Assembly: GCA_023846275.1 (NCBI GenBank) | Contig: CM043877.1 | Location: 12,817,107 to 12,881,106 of the forward strand | Length of the DNA stretch: 64,000 nt | Origin: Vanilla planifolia | Taxonomy: Eukaryota > Streptophyta > Magnoliopsida > Asparagales > Orchidaceae | Reading direction: 5' to 3' | Part shown: one piece after another, positions 24,611 through 35,367 of the stretch | How the letters are laid out: every line of letters begins with the position of its first letter | Position numbering within the stretch: the stretch's first letter is position 1 | Translations under genes and position numbers: made by a program | Notes under the pieces: model-generated | What the model saw: the letters and a program-made list of their open reading frames with translations, nothing else | Database searches by the model: none | What the model was told of the DNA's origin: nothing

Positions 24611-26240
24611 CTAATATCCGAAAGAAGTATCACGAGGAACGGCGACGAGGCAAAGATCTCGCATTCTCCTCAATGTGCCATCGAACTCCTCCTCCATGTC
24701 GAGCTCTTGCGGAGCGCTGCCATGGCGGGGAATCTCCCAGTCGAAGTGGAAGAGCAGGAGAGCAAGAAAGAGCTCCATGCCAGCCAAAGCAAACGTTATC
24801 CCTGGGCACATCCTTCGTCCAGCCCCGAAGGGCATGTAATCGTAGTTTTTTCCAAACTTTGGTTCCTCCGCCTCACCTTTGAATCGGTCCGGCCTGAAGG
24901 TTTCCGGTTGATCCCAAATGGTTGGGTCCCTTGCTATGGCCCATGCGTTCACCACAACGCGGACTCCTGCGGGAATCGTGTACCCCAATATCTCCGTCGC
25001 CTTGTTGGAGGTTCTCGGGAGGAGCAGAGGAAGGGTAGGGTGGAGTCTCATCGTCTCCTTCACAACTCTATGAAGGTATTGAAGATTCCTGATGTCTGTC
25101 TCCTCGATGTTCTTCTTTCCCTCGAAGGCTTCTCTGACCTCGAGCTGGACATCTCGCATGACTTCTGGGTTGCTCATCAGCTCCGACATGACCGAACACA
25201 TTGTGTTCGATGTCGTCTCTGTCGCTGCCACCAACATGTCCTGCGTGGAAAATTGGATTTTTTCATCAATTTAAGCGACAAGAGAAAATTTTTACGTGTG
25301 GGCAAGTGTGCTTGGTTACCAAGATGACGGCTTTAACATTATCCATGGTGAGAGGGATCTCCAGGTCACCTTTTTGTTGAATCCGCAGCAGGACGTCTAC
25401 CAAGTCCTCCTCCGTCTCGTTCTTAACGCCGGCGTTCTGCTTGGCTTGATGCTCTTCTATTATCTCATCCAGAACGAGGTCCATCTCTCGGCGCAGCCTC
25501 TTCATTTTGAACCGAGACCCATCGAGAAGGCTGATAAGAGAGCTCAAAGGAGGGAACAAATCCACCACCCTCAGCATGGGGAGAAGCTTTATGGTCTCTT
25601 TCATGGCAGACAAGAACTTTTCCCTGTTCTCACACTCCATTCCGAACGCAGCCCTCGTGATCTGCCTGTTGCTCAGCGACAGGAACATCTCCGTCAGATT
25701 CACCGGCGACGACCCCTTCGCCATGCGAATCCCTCGGACCAGTTTCTGCGCCTCTTGGTCTCTAATAAGAGAAAAAGATCTCACCTTCTGGACGCTGAGC
25801 AGCTCTTGACTGCATATCTTCCTCAGCTGTCTCCAGTAAGGGCCGTACGGGGAGAAGCCGATGCCGGTGGAATTGTAGCCAATGGTCTCGACGGCCAAGA
25901 GGTTCGGCCGAGAGGCTAAGAGGTGATCGTTGGTGTTGAGAACAGCTCGTGCGGCAGTCGGGCTGGAGGCCACCACAAAGTCCACTTGGCCGAGCTTGAT
26001 GTGGAACAGAGGGCCAAACTTCTTGGCGAGGCTGTGGAACCTATGGTGGGTTTGCTCCCCCGAAAGTACGAGTTGGTGGATACTTCCTATGAAGGGCATC
26101 CTCCACGGGCCGGGAGGAAGCTTGGGTTTGGATCCTCGGTAGCTGCGTGCGTCGTATATTCTCTTGAGAAGAAGAGCAAGGAAGAAGAACATGACCAAAT
26201 TCTGGCTTGGGGATGGAAGCCAAGCTAATTCCATCTCCAT
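24611..26240 (-). CDS. Cytochrome P450, CYP71-clan (CYP71D-like), copy 1
   Basis: A haem-thiolate monooxygenase of the ER membrane; family members hydroxylate terpenoids, alkaloids and other specialised metabolites, and the substrate cannot be told from sequence. Exon 1 is 25,320-26,240 (307 codons) and exon 2 is 24,611-25,240, giving 516 residues. The 79-bp GT-AG intron is phase 0 at the position usual for A-type P450s. Visible: membrane anchor about residues 14-25, hinge P42-P-G-P, C-helix 'YWRQLRK', I-helix 'AATETT' (312-317, with Ala where Gly is usual), E369-x-x-R372, 'FRPDRF', haem loop 'PFGAGRRMCPG' with Cys452. No stop or frameshift. It differs from copy 2 at about 33 residues, including the family-conserved W323 (here Ser), R330 (Ser) and P376 (Thr). 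ATGs occur at codons 1 and 3; either could start. Confidence 0.92.
25241..25319 (-). other. Intron of P450 copy 1 (79 bp)
   Basis: GTAACC donor after '...ATCTTG' and a GCAG acceptor before 'GACATGTTG' on the minus strand. Removing it joins 'NVKAVIL' to 'DMLVAATETT' in frame, as in the family. Confidence 0.9.
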
Positions 26241-26270
26241 TTGCTGTGCTTATATCGTTGGCTTTGGACA

Positions 26271-26281
26271 CTTACTTATAG
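26271..26281 (-). promoter_or_regulatory. TATA-like element of P450 copy 1
   Basis: Minus strand reads CTATAAGTAAG, 31 bp upstream of the first ATG. Copy 2 has TATAAATA here, so copy 1 carries a one-base departure. The short distance suggests a very short leader or use of the ATG at codon 3. Confidence 0.5.
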
Positions 26282-26510
26282 TGAATCATTTTAATGGTGT
26301 GCTGTAATTAATATTATCATCTTAATTTGAAATATTAAAGTATTTCTATGATAATCGTAATGGCAGAGCTATGAAACTAATAAATTTCATTTTTTATAGA
26401 AACGTCCGCTGGGTAAATAAAGAGTGACAATACGTCAGATTTTTTTAAAACAAAACAATATAGAGCCTACACTAATATCTAAACAGGTGGAAAATTAAAT
26501 TGGCCTATAA

Positions 26511-26515
26511 ATATT
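26511..26515. repeat. Target-site duplication of copia element (left)
   Basis: ATATT, matched exactly at 31,303-31,307. Confidence 0.8.
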
Positions 26516-26822
26516 TGTTAGTAAATTTTAGATATTTATTAGCAAATTTTAAATATTTAAATAATTTTAAATTTTAAATTGATAGTTCTCGTATAGATTA
26601 GGAACAATTTTTCGAATTAGAAGCAAATATTCGAGAGTCTATTTTCCTATAAAGTAGTATAATTAATGCTTAGTTGTTAGAGTAAATAAAAGTAAATTCT
26701 ATTGATTTTGTCTTCCTACACCTTAGGGTTTCCTTCGCCATTTTTCAATTTCTCTTAAATAATCTCGAATGCAAGTTTGTTGTTTGTAATTTGAGATCTT
26801 TTTTATTTCAACTTATTTTCCA
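26516..26822 (+). repeat. 5' LTR of copia element (307 bp)
   Basis: TGTTAG...TTCCA. It aligns with 30,975-31,302 through 'atagattaggaacaa', 'ttgtcttcctaca' and 'aataatctc.aatg.aagttt'. Confidence 0.85.
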
Positions 26823-26830
26823 TTACAAAG

Positions 26831-26842
26831 TGGTATCAAAGC
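26831..26842 (+). other. PBS of copia element
   Basis: TGGTATCAAAGC differs at one base from the initiator-Met PBS TGGTATCAGAGC and lies 8 nt after the LTR. Confidence 0.8.
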
Positions 26843-27012
26843 TTAGAGAAGAAGAAGGTCAAACGCTGTAGTGCCAAAGGGAGAATAGTAAAAAAACTTT
26901 GTTTGGAAGTGCGGTTTGCAGAAAGCGAGGAGAAACGAGAAGCTACGTAGTGTTTGAAAGTGTGTTTGCAAAAAACAGAAGTAGCGTTTGGAGGTGTGTT
27001 TTTATTTAAAAT

Positions 27013-30000
27013 ATGTGCAACAAACCGTTCCCAGATTGACTAATGAAAATTATGATAATTAGTGCATTCAATTTAAAGCCCTTCTTAGTTTGTAAGACTT
27101 TTGGGAGGTTGTTATCGATGGCTTTGAAGAATCAAATGCACTGTAAAGGAGAGGAAAATGTTGAAAGAAAATAAAAAAAGGCAAAGTTATATTGTTCTTC
27201 ATATATCAATGGCTTAATGAAGCTACTTTTCAGAAAGTTACAGAAGCGACTACAAGCAGAGTAGTTAAAATAAACTCAACACAATCTTCAAAGGTGTTGA
27301 ACATGTGAAGCGTGTACATCTTCAAATCCTTATAGTAAATTTTGAATAGTCAAAGATGAATGAAAATGAGATTGTTTCCAATTATGTCTCATAATTAATT
27401 GCTATTGTGGACTTGATGAAAAGAAATAGAGAACAAATTGATTATGTACATGTGATCAAAAATGTTCTTCTTTCTTTAACTCCTATGTTTGAACATTTGA
27501 TAACAATAATTAAAGAATCTAAAGATATAGGTAAATTATCTTTTGAAAAACTAATTGATTCCTTATAAGTGCATGAACAACAACTAAAGAAAAGGGCTGA
27601 AGTCACACCTATTGATCAAGCATTAGAGTCAAAACTAAATTTGAAAGAAGACAATACCTTAAAGAAAAAGAATTCAAATTGAAGAGGAAGAGGACGAGGT
27701 TCATATCGAGGACATGGAAGAGATCGTTTCTAAGAAAATCTCAATAGAAAATTAATCAACCTTACACTCAACACAAGCATTAAAGGAATGATGCTTTTAG
27801 AGATCAAGGATAGGAAAAAAATGTTGAATGTTATAATTATCATAAGTTTGGTCATTATGCTTCTAATTATTGGCATAAAAATAATTAATCAAATTATGCT
27901 GAAACATAACAAGAAGAGTCAATATCATTATTAGCTAAAAAGAGGGTAACGAAAAAGATGTATAGTTCCTCGACTCAAGAGCAAGCAATCATATGTGTAG
28001 AAAAAGACATCTATTTGATACAATTAAAAATGTGTAAGTGTGAGTTTTGGAGACTCACCAAAGGTTAAAGTTGAAGGTAAAGGTAACATAAAATTTTACA
28101 AAGAGAATGAGTTTATGATTATTATTTTAGATGCATATTTTATTCTTAATATGAAAAATAATATTCTAAGCCTTGGGTTATTGATTGAGAAAGAATATAT
28201 TATACATATGAAGAATAGTTATCTTATTTGTATGATTCAAAAAGGAAGGACTATTACTAAAGTAAAGATGTCAGCAAATCGTATATTTTCTCTTCAATTA
28301 AAGTCAATACGTGAAGCTTGTTATCTTGAGCATCATTTAAATAATTCTTAGATGGTATCTAAGGTGTGGTCACCTTAACTTTGGAGGTTTGAAGTTATTG
28401 GCAAAGGAATGATGAAAGGTCTTTCTTTTATTGGATGATCCAAATCATATATATGAAGCTTGTATAATTGGAAAGCAACATCATCTACCATTTTAAAAGA
28501 ATAACCCTTGGAGAGCTAAAAGACCATTGCAACTTATTCATATGGATATTTGTGGTTTATTGGTGCCATTATCTGATGAAGGTATAATTATTTTATTACT
28601 TTCATGGATGATTTTAGTTGAAAAATATGGATATATTTTATTAAAGAGAAATTTGCTATTATCTTTATATTTAAAGAGTTCAAATGCAAGATTGAAAAAG
28701 AGAGTGAGCTATTCATTCAAAACCTTAGATCTGATAGAAGTGGTAAGTATACATCAAATGAATTTATTTAATTATGTAAGTAAGAAGGTCTACGACATCA
28801 ACTCACCACAAGTTATACTCCACAATAAAATGTAATGGCTGGACGAAGAAATTATATTATCCTTGATATGACAAGACAATGATAAGAGAGGAATATAAGA
28901 AAAGAATTTTGGGTAGAAGCAGTTGTTTATTCAACTTAATTGGTGAATCATTATCCTACTAAGGTTATGTATTAAATGACTTCACAAGAAACTTGAAGTG
29001 GATATAAATCAAGTGTTTCTCATTTTTGTAATTTAGTTGCATTGCATATGCATTGATACATTATGTACTAAGAAAAAAACTAGATGGTAAAGATGAAAAA
29101 TATATATTCATTTGGTATAGTGAGAAGTCAAAAGCCTATAAACTCTATAATTTTTTAATAAAAAAAGGTGATTATTAGTCATGATATTGTTTTTGTAAAA
29201 AAAGATACTTAGAAGTGGTAGGAAGAGAAAGATAATAAAGTAATCACACTTAGACAAGAAGAAGAAATTCAAAATCAATAAACAAATGATTTAAATTAAA
29301 CAACATAGTCTCCCTCGAGAACTACTATTTTTTTTGTAAAAGGCAACATATCCTACTAACTCAAGTCAAAAGATGAAAAGTCTACAAAAGATATATGAGC
29401 AAACTTCTAAATATTTTAACTTATTCTATTATTTTATTAATAATGAATCTATTTTTTTGATCAAGCAATACAAGATGTAAATTTACAAAAAACTATGGAT
29501 GAAGAAATAACATCTATAGAAAAGAATAATATATGAGAGTTAGTTGATCTCTCTCCATAAAAGAAACTCATAGGAGTGAAATGAGTCTACAAGATCAAGC
29601 ATAAAACAGATGGGATAGTTGATAGACATAAAACAAGACTTGTGACAAAAGACTTTAAGCAAAAATATGATATAAAATACAATAAAGTCTTTGCTCCAGT
29701 TGCTCGATTTGATACAATGAAATTGATTTTAGCACTTGCAGCACATCATGGATGGAAGGTATGCTAGCATAATATTAAATCTATATTTTTGAATGATGTT
29801 TTAGAAGAAGTATATGTTGATCAATCTGAAGGTTATAAAATTATGAGTGATCCACATAAAGTCTATCATTTGAAGAATGTTTTATATAGATTGAAACAAG
29901 TGCCAAGATTATAAAATACCAAGATTGATGAGTATTTTCACCAACAAATATTCCAAAAATGTTTATTTGAGCATGCATTTTATATTAAGACAACTAACAA

Positions 30001-30960
30001 TGATATTCTCATAGTTTGTCTTTATATAGATGATGTGCTTTATACAAAAATTTCTTTCAAATTATTTTAAGAATTCAAAAGAATCACACAACATGAATTT
30101 AATATGACAGATAATGGTGATTATCATGCTTGGCTTAGAAGTAAAGCAAATGATAAATAGAATTCAAATCTCTGAAAGAAGGTAAGCTATTAAACTTCTA
30201 AAAAATTTAGAATGAAAGATTGTAAATTAGTGACAACACCACTTGATGTAAGAATGAAAATAAGTAGAGAAGGAGAAGGAAAATGCATTGACTCTACCTT
30301 ATTTAAAAGTCTTGTTGGTAGTCTTCGTTACCTCACTATCATAAGACCTGATAATCTATATTTTGTTACACTCATATGTTAATATATGAAAAATTTGAAG
30401 AAAATATATTGGATGGTTATAAAAAAAATACTAAGGTATATTAAAAGAATATTTGATTATGGTTTGTATCTTACTAACCAAAGAGAGATAGATTTATGTG
30501 GCTACTCTAATAGTGATTGGGGAGATAATATAGATGAAATGAATAGTACAAGTGGTTATTATTTCTTCTTAGATTCATTAATATTTATATAAAAATCAAC
30601 TAAAGAAGATGTCATTACTCTCTCTTCTTATGAAGTAGAGTATATTGTACTTTCATCAACAATTTGTGAAGTAATTTGGTTATAAAATTTATTGTAAGAG
30701 TTACATCATCAATAAGAAGAGCTAATAATTATCTTTATTGACAATATGTCAGCCATCAAATTAGAAAAAATAATAGTTCAACATGAGAGATACAAGCCTA
30801 TCGAGACAAGATATCATTTTTTTGTGATCATATCAACAATGAGACTATAAGCGTGATACATTAAAGTACTGAAAAAACAAGTGGCTGATATTTTTACCAA
30901 ATCGCTTGGTGTGAAGATGTTTGAACAATTACAAAATTAATTAAGCTTGAAGATATTTCA
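27013..30960 (+). pseudogene. copia gag-pol remnant
   Basis: A broken polyprotein gene with stops in every domain. Gag from ATG 27,013 to about 27,930, with a degenerate knuckle 'CYNYHKFGHYASNY' whose second Cys is Tyr. Protease motif 'FLDSRASNHM' near 27,970, with D-S-R instead of D-S-G. Gag-pre-integrase about 28,040-28,350. Integrase about 28,500-29,150, heavily eroded. RT about 29,490-30,240 with 'FAPVARFDTMKLILALAA' and YIDD at 30,023-30,034. RNase H about 30,390-30,930 with 'ADIFTKSLGVKMF' at its end. The same family as the fragments at 56.4 kb and 61.1 kb. Confidence 0.9.
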
Positions 30961-30974
30961 AGTTTGAGGAGTAA

Positions 30975-31302
30975 TATTAGACAACTTTAAGTAATTATTA
31001 ACAAACTTTAAGTATTTATTAGCAAACTTTAAGTGTTTAATTAATTTTAAATTTTAGTTGATATTTATCACATAGATTAGGAACAACTTTTCAAATTAGA
31101 AATAAATATTTGAGAGATTATTTTCCTATAAAATGGTATAATTTTGTCTTAGTGGTTAGAGTGAATAAAATAAATTCTATTATTTTTGTCTTCCTACATC
31201 TTAAGATTTTTGTTGATATTTTTTAATTTTTCCTAAATAATCTCAAATGTAAGTTTGCGGTTTGCAATTCAAGATCTGTTTTATTTCAGTTTATTTCTAT
31301 CA
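30975..31302 (+). repeat. 3' LTR of copia element (328 bp)
   Basis: Starts TATTAG, where the usual TG has become TA, after the purine-rich 'caagtttgaggagtaa', and ends 'tttctatca'. Clearly diverged from the 5' LTR. Confidence 0.82.
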
Positions 31303-33448
31303 ATATTGGTATATAAAATATACAAATGAAGATGATGATGTTAATGATATCAAAGTAGAGGAAGGCGACACAAATTTTTCTCATTGTATTTTTATCGATG
31401 ATTTTATTTTCCCATCTCAAGGAAAGCGATGAACGCATTTGAGCAACATCTTCTTATGCATGGGATGACCAATAATGCCATCAAGCACTAATTCTTTTGG
31501 TATGATAGGAATTGTAGTCTTGGCCCCCTTAGTCATTTTTTGAAATTGTATTTAATGCCACAAAAATTGAAGTAACCCTTTAAATTAGTGTTCATTGAGA
31601 AATTATCGTTAGGAAGACCAAGCTTTAGAGGTCATTCCTAAGGTAGAGTGCATACAATGGCATTTCGAAATTAATGCTTTAGACACAAGGCATATTCTAC
31701 AATGATTTGACTAAAAATAAAATAATAGATAATAGATTGTCAAATGTGAGTATTCAAATATGATAAGAATTTCAACCTTAATTAATGTTAAATGAAAAAA
31801 ATGTGAATTAACTTACAAAGCAAGTCATCAATCATGGTATATTGAAATAGTGGTGAGAAAACATAACTATAAACTTTACATTTTGAGAAATCATGCAATT
31901 CATTTATAATTAATATGCTGAAATCTTTGGAAGGTGAACTAATAAAACTATGAAAAAAAATCAAAGTCTATCTCAAAATCATCTTCAATAATAACTCTCA
32001 ATGTTTCCACATATTTAGATGTTATCCTATAATCCAACCTAGTTAATAAGATAATTTACTTTGTTATAACTAAGACTATATTTTGCTTTTCAACAAAAGA
32101 AAGTGAAATGGACTAAGAAAGTTTTCTTGATCCCACCAACAACCAACCAATTAAAGATTAATATTTACATTAGCTCATCAAAAAACTCAGACAATTGCTA
32201 GAGTTATAATGAGAGACTATAAAGGTAAACTCATTCCTGTTATTTCTAAAACAATGGTGGAAAACAACAATACTAAATGCTACAATTCATTTTGTAAACA
32301 AAATATTGTTCTAGTGCTCCAAACAAAAATTCAAAACGTTATCATTGAGATTGATAACAAAGAGACTTACGAATAAGCCAGTACTATTAAGAAAGGTTCG
32401 AATTCTGTAAGTATTATTCATTTTCACAACAAATTATTCAAATCTAATAAACATTGATAAAGTTCTCAAACTTCTACAATGATTTGCCAAGCATTCATTT
32501 GATCACACCAATATGACTTCAAATCATATGTCTACATCGATGACAACAGCCTATGAGTTCAATGTCAACAACAGACATCAAAGGAGTTTTGATCAAACAA
32601 AACTCTATGCTAATTGTCATATAAGATAAGGACAGGACATTCCAATTCATTGGATACGTACAATTGTAACTTACTATTTATGCAGGCTCGCCATTACATC
32701 AAGATTATAAATAAAATATGCGTAAATATTTTGTACAAAAATGTTGGAATCTTAGGGTTTAAGTATCATCAATTTGCAATTGTAATGTAGCGGATGAGAT
32801 ATTTTGGCGTTTCATTACAAATTATAATATAGCTAATATTGCAGTCTTTTTCAAAAAATGTAATGTTTTTTAAACAAAATTAAATATTAGTTTCCTACAT
32901 TATGATTATGTTAGAAATAGTTAAAAAATTGACTAAATTAATACTTTTTCTTAATGCAGTGTCGGTTATTTCACCGCCTCGCATTCGTAGCACACCAAGT
33001 TGGTATATAAAAAGTACAAATGAAGACGGTAATATTAATTATTACGCACCATTACAACGCATCACTACATTTAATTTTGATTTAATTCATATTTCAATTT
33101 AATAAATTCATATGATAAAAAATCTTTTTTTTTTAAATTACTGACAAAAACCATAGGTTAAAAATTTGTAGGTGTTACAATAATATAAGATAAGTTAACT
33201 TGTCGATAATTTAGAAGGTGAGATTACATAATAAAGAAAAGAAAATTCGATCATAATAAGCTACAAATAGATAAAAAGAAAAAAACATAAAGAAATAAAA
33301 AAATTTCTCTGATTGTCCACCTTTCTGTTGAGCTGAACTGTTAAGAACTTGTAGTTGGAGTGGAGAATGTGTCCCAATTTTCACATGAAAACGTAGAAGA
33401 GATATAGCTTTTATATTAATATTGGCTTTAATTACATTGCATTTGTGT
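31303..33448. other. Intergenic stretch between copia element and L1
   Basis: Starts with the ATATT target duplication (31,303-31,307). Near 31,790-31,930 a plus-strand reading gives 'SWYIEIVVRKHNYKLYI', which faintly recalls the zinc-binding N-terminal region of MULE/FAR1-type transposases, but stops and shortness keep this weak. A 40-bp imperfect direct repeat lies at 31,306-31,345 and 33,000-33,039. The last part (33,108-33,254) is homologous to 60,848-61,034. Confidence 0.5.
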
Positions 33449-33466
33449 AAGCATTGGGGTGTTATG
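33449..33466. repeat. Target-site duplication of L1 (left, 18 bp)
   Basis: 'aagcattggggtgttatg' recurs exactly at 41,370-41,387 after the L1 poly-A. Confidence 0.95.
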
Positions 33467-33513
33467 GAAGAGCGATAGATTACTACAAAACAAGAGATCG
33501 AAGCCAAGCAGAA

Positions 33514-33858
33514 GGCCAGTAAGGAGAAGTTGGATTCTGAAGCTGGTGGTGGAGGCGCAAGCGGAAGGTGAGACACTGGAACGGCGCTGAAGATTGGAGC
33601 AGGGGAACTCACGACAAGACATCATACATCTAATTGTAAGAGAGTTGCGGAAGGAGCTCGTGGTGGAAGCTGGTGGTGGAGGCGCAAGAGGGGGGACGGG
33701 AAGCTAGAGACGGGAAGGAGCTCGTGACGGGAAGTTGGTGGAGGGCTGGTGACAAATTGCTGGTGGCGAAGTGCAGGAGACGGGACGTGAGTGGCGGAAG
33801 GCCAGTAAGAAGAAGCTGGATTCTGAAGCTGGTGGTGGAGGTGCAAGAGGAGGGTGAG
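33514..33858 (+). repeat. L1 5' tandem units, period about 286 bp
   Basis: 'ggccagtaagNagaag' followed by 'tggattctgaagctggtggt' occurs at 33,514 and again at 33,800. The first unit continues into 'ctggaacggcgc...aggggaactcac' (33,574-33,611), and the matching continuation of the second lies at 34,959-34,998, beyond the nested insertion. A third 'gaagctggtggtggaggcg' sits at 33,665. Confidence 0.75.
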
Positions 33859-34952
33859 TGATGTACGACTAGACAAAAATTACTTAGTTAGAAAATTCGT
33901 GACTGATGCACAACAAAGAGCAGGGTCGTCACCCTAAGGGACACACACCTAGATACAATGAGGGTTGAACGCAAAAGGCACCAACCAATGAATCCTAACT
34001 AAACTTAGGATCGATAGCGGCTAAGAAGTCTCTAAATCGACTACGGCTACACACTTTCAAACACGTAGAAATAGGGAGTACTTAGATTGGTTAAGTACCA
34101 GTTGAACTTAAAATATAATTTATAGTAAAAGTTGCACTTCACAGAATGAAAATATATTGAAGACAAATTAATAATCTAGGAATGGAAATTACTCGTAAAA
34201 AAGGAAGACGAGGAAAACAAAAATTTCAACTTGAAGATGGTTGAGCGGTGAAGGAAGATGATAGACTGGAGTGGCGTCTCACCACTTGGACCTCGCGTCC
34301 CTCCTCCCAGTATCAGAGCTTTGACGAGTCGGCACGCCAAAGACACTCAGAGCACTCACGAACTCAGAATGGAAGCAAAGAACACTCAAAAAGCTTGCAT
34401 TAACTATCCAATATCCTTACAACAGAAGAGGACTCCCCCTTATATAGGAATCCATAAGGGTACAAAAGACATTTTGACTCATAACATGAGAATACTAAAG
34501 GACACATGGGTAAACTAAAAGTCACCTAAAAATTACAAACAGACTCCTAGAAATCTGAGAAAAATAATGAAAATTAAGTTCATTCATCCTAATTTCGGAT
34601 GGCTGGAGGCGCGGCGACGGCGGCGGCGGCGGCGGTGCGGGTCGGTGCGGGCTGGCGCGGGTCTGTGCGGGCTGGCGTGGGTCTGCGCGGGTCGCAGGTC
34701 GCGGGTCATCCGGTGGGTAGCTTGGGTAGGCGCCTGGCTGGACTCATGCACAGCGATTCAGGCAAACCCGGATCCGGTTCGGGCACAAGCGGTTCGAAAC
34801 GGCGGCGGGCGGTTCCCTGTGGCGGCGGAGGTTGCAGCGGAGGCGGCAGTCGGTGGCAGGAATAGTGATTTTGGCCTTGTTTTTTTTTTTTTTTTGTACA
34901 AGACCTGGTCCTTGGACGTCGAAAGTCCTTCTCGAACATGATGTCCTTATCA
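33859..34952 (-). mobile_element. Probable solo LTR nested in the L1 5' region
   Basis: This stretch interrupts the second L1 5' unit. It starts TGATGTAC, ends CTTATCA, and is flanked by GTGAG and ATGAG (four of five match), as expected of an LTR with a 5-bp target duplication. The minus strand has a TATA box 'tatataagg' (about 34,436-34,446). The right part is a GGC/GCGG-rich stretch (34,600-34,860) next to a 16-T run, echoing the GC-rich right part of the gypsy LTRs in this window. No internal element sequence is present. Confidence 0.5.
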
Positions 34953-35048
34953 ATGAGACATTGGAACGGCACCGGAGATTGGTGTAGGGGAACTCACGGC
35001 AAGACAGAAGGGAAGGTGTGCATGTGACGGGAAGCTGGTAGCAGCTAG

Positions 35049-35118
35049 CTGACGTGCGTGCACGTGCATTGCGCACGTGAGAAGCAAAGACCATTGTGCA
35101 GGATTGCCTGGCCACGTG
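35049..35118 (+). promoter_or_regulatory. G-box cluster in L1 5' region
   Basis: Three perfect CACGTG palindromes at 35,061-35,066, 35,074-35,079 and 35,113-35,118, with a TGACGTGC just before. These are binding sites for plant bZIP and bHLH factors. They lie about 250 bp before ORF1, where an internal L1 promoter would act. Function is inferred. Confidence 0.55.
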
Positions 35119-35367
35119 GATCCAGGAACTTTGAATTTGAAATCCTTGGAAATTCGCTATGAGCAGGGGTGCGGGGACTGGATTAATTGTAAAGACATTT
35201 TGCGGTGCACCATACCGGATCATCCTTTTGCATGGTTCTAGGACCCCTACAGCCCTAACGGGAAGAAAGATGGCGGGAAGCAAGGTGAGGAAGAGCAACA
35301 GAAAGATGAGGACTTCTGGGAGCAAATCGCCAGTGAGAGAATGCCTCTCCTTCACTTTTGAGGGGAA

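Larger units (their letters stand above)
24450..26490 (-). repeat. Segmental duplication, copy 1 (P450 block)
   Basis: Matches 58,610-60,690 through the 3' flank ('caattcttataacag', 'aatcggttcaaa'), both exons, the intron and about 250 bp of promoter ('ggtgtgctgtaattaat', 'gaaatattaaagtatttcta'). Homology resumes at 33,108-33,254 against 60,848-61,034, so the original block was longer and was later split here by insertions. Confidence 0.85.
26516..31302 (+). mobile_element. Ty1-copia LTR retrotransposon, full-length but decayed
   Basis: A 4.79-kb insertion: 5' LTR 26,516-26,822, PBS 26,831, gag-pol remnant, PPT about 30,959-30,974, 3' LTR 30,975-31,302, flanked by ATATT. Order gag, protease, integrase, RT, RNase H marks it as copia. 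Many stops and frameshifts plus clearly diverged LTRs make it old. It lies just upstream of the P450 copy 1 promoter. Confidence 0.9.

Noticed and set aside
24593-26228. Long plus-strand frames opposite P450 copy 1 (and 58,722-60,363 opposite copy 2)
   Set aside because: They are antisense shadows of the GC-rich P450 exons, with no domains of their own.
31790-31930. Possible MULE/FAR1-type transposase relic
   Set aside because: Only about 17 residues recall the family, surrounded by stops, with no terminal inverted repeats seen.
34309-34319. PBS-like 'agtatcagagc' inside the nested LTR
   Set aside because: Its plus orientation conflicts with the minus-strand TATA box, and no LTR end abuts it. 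Probably chance.
34599-34865. Glycine/arginine/alanine-rich frames over the GGC-rich stretch
   Set aside because: Low-complexity GC-rich DNA in a probable LTR; open frames arise from composition.
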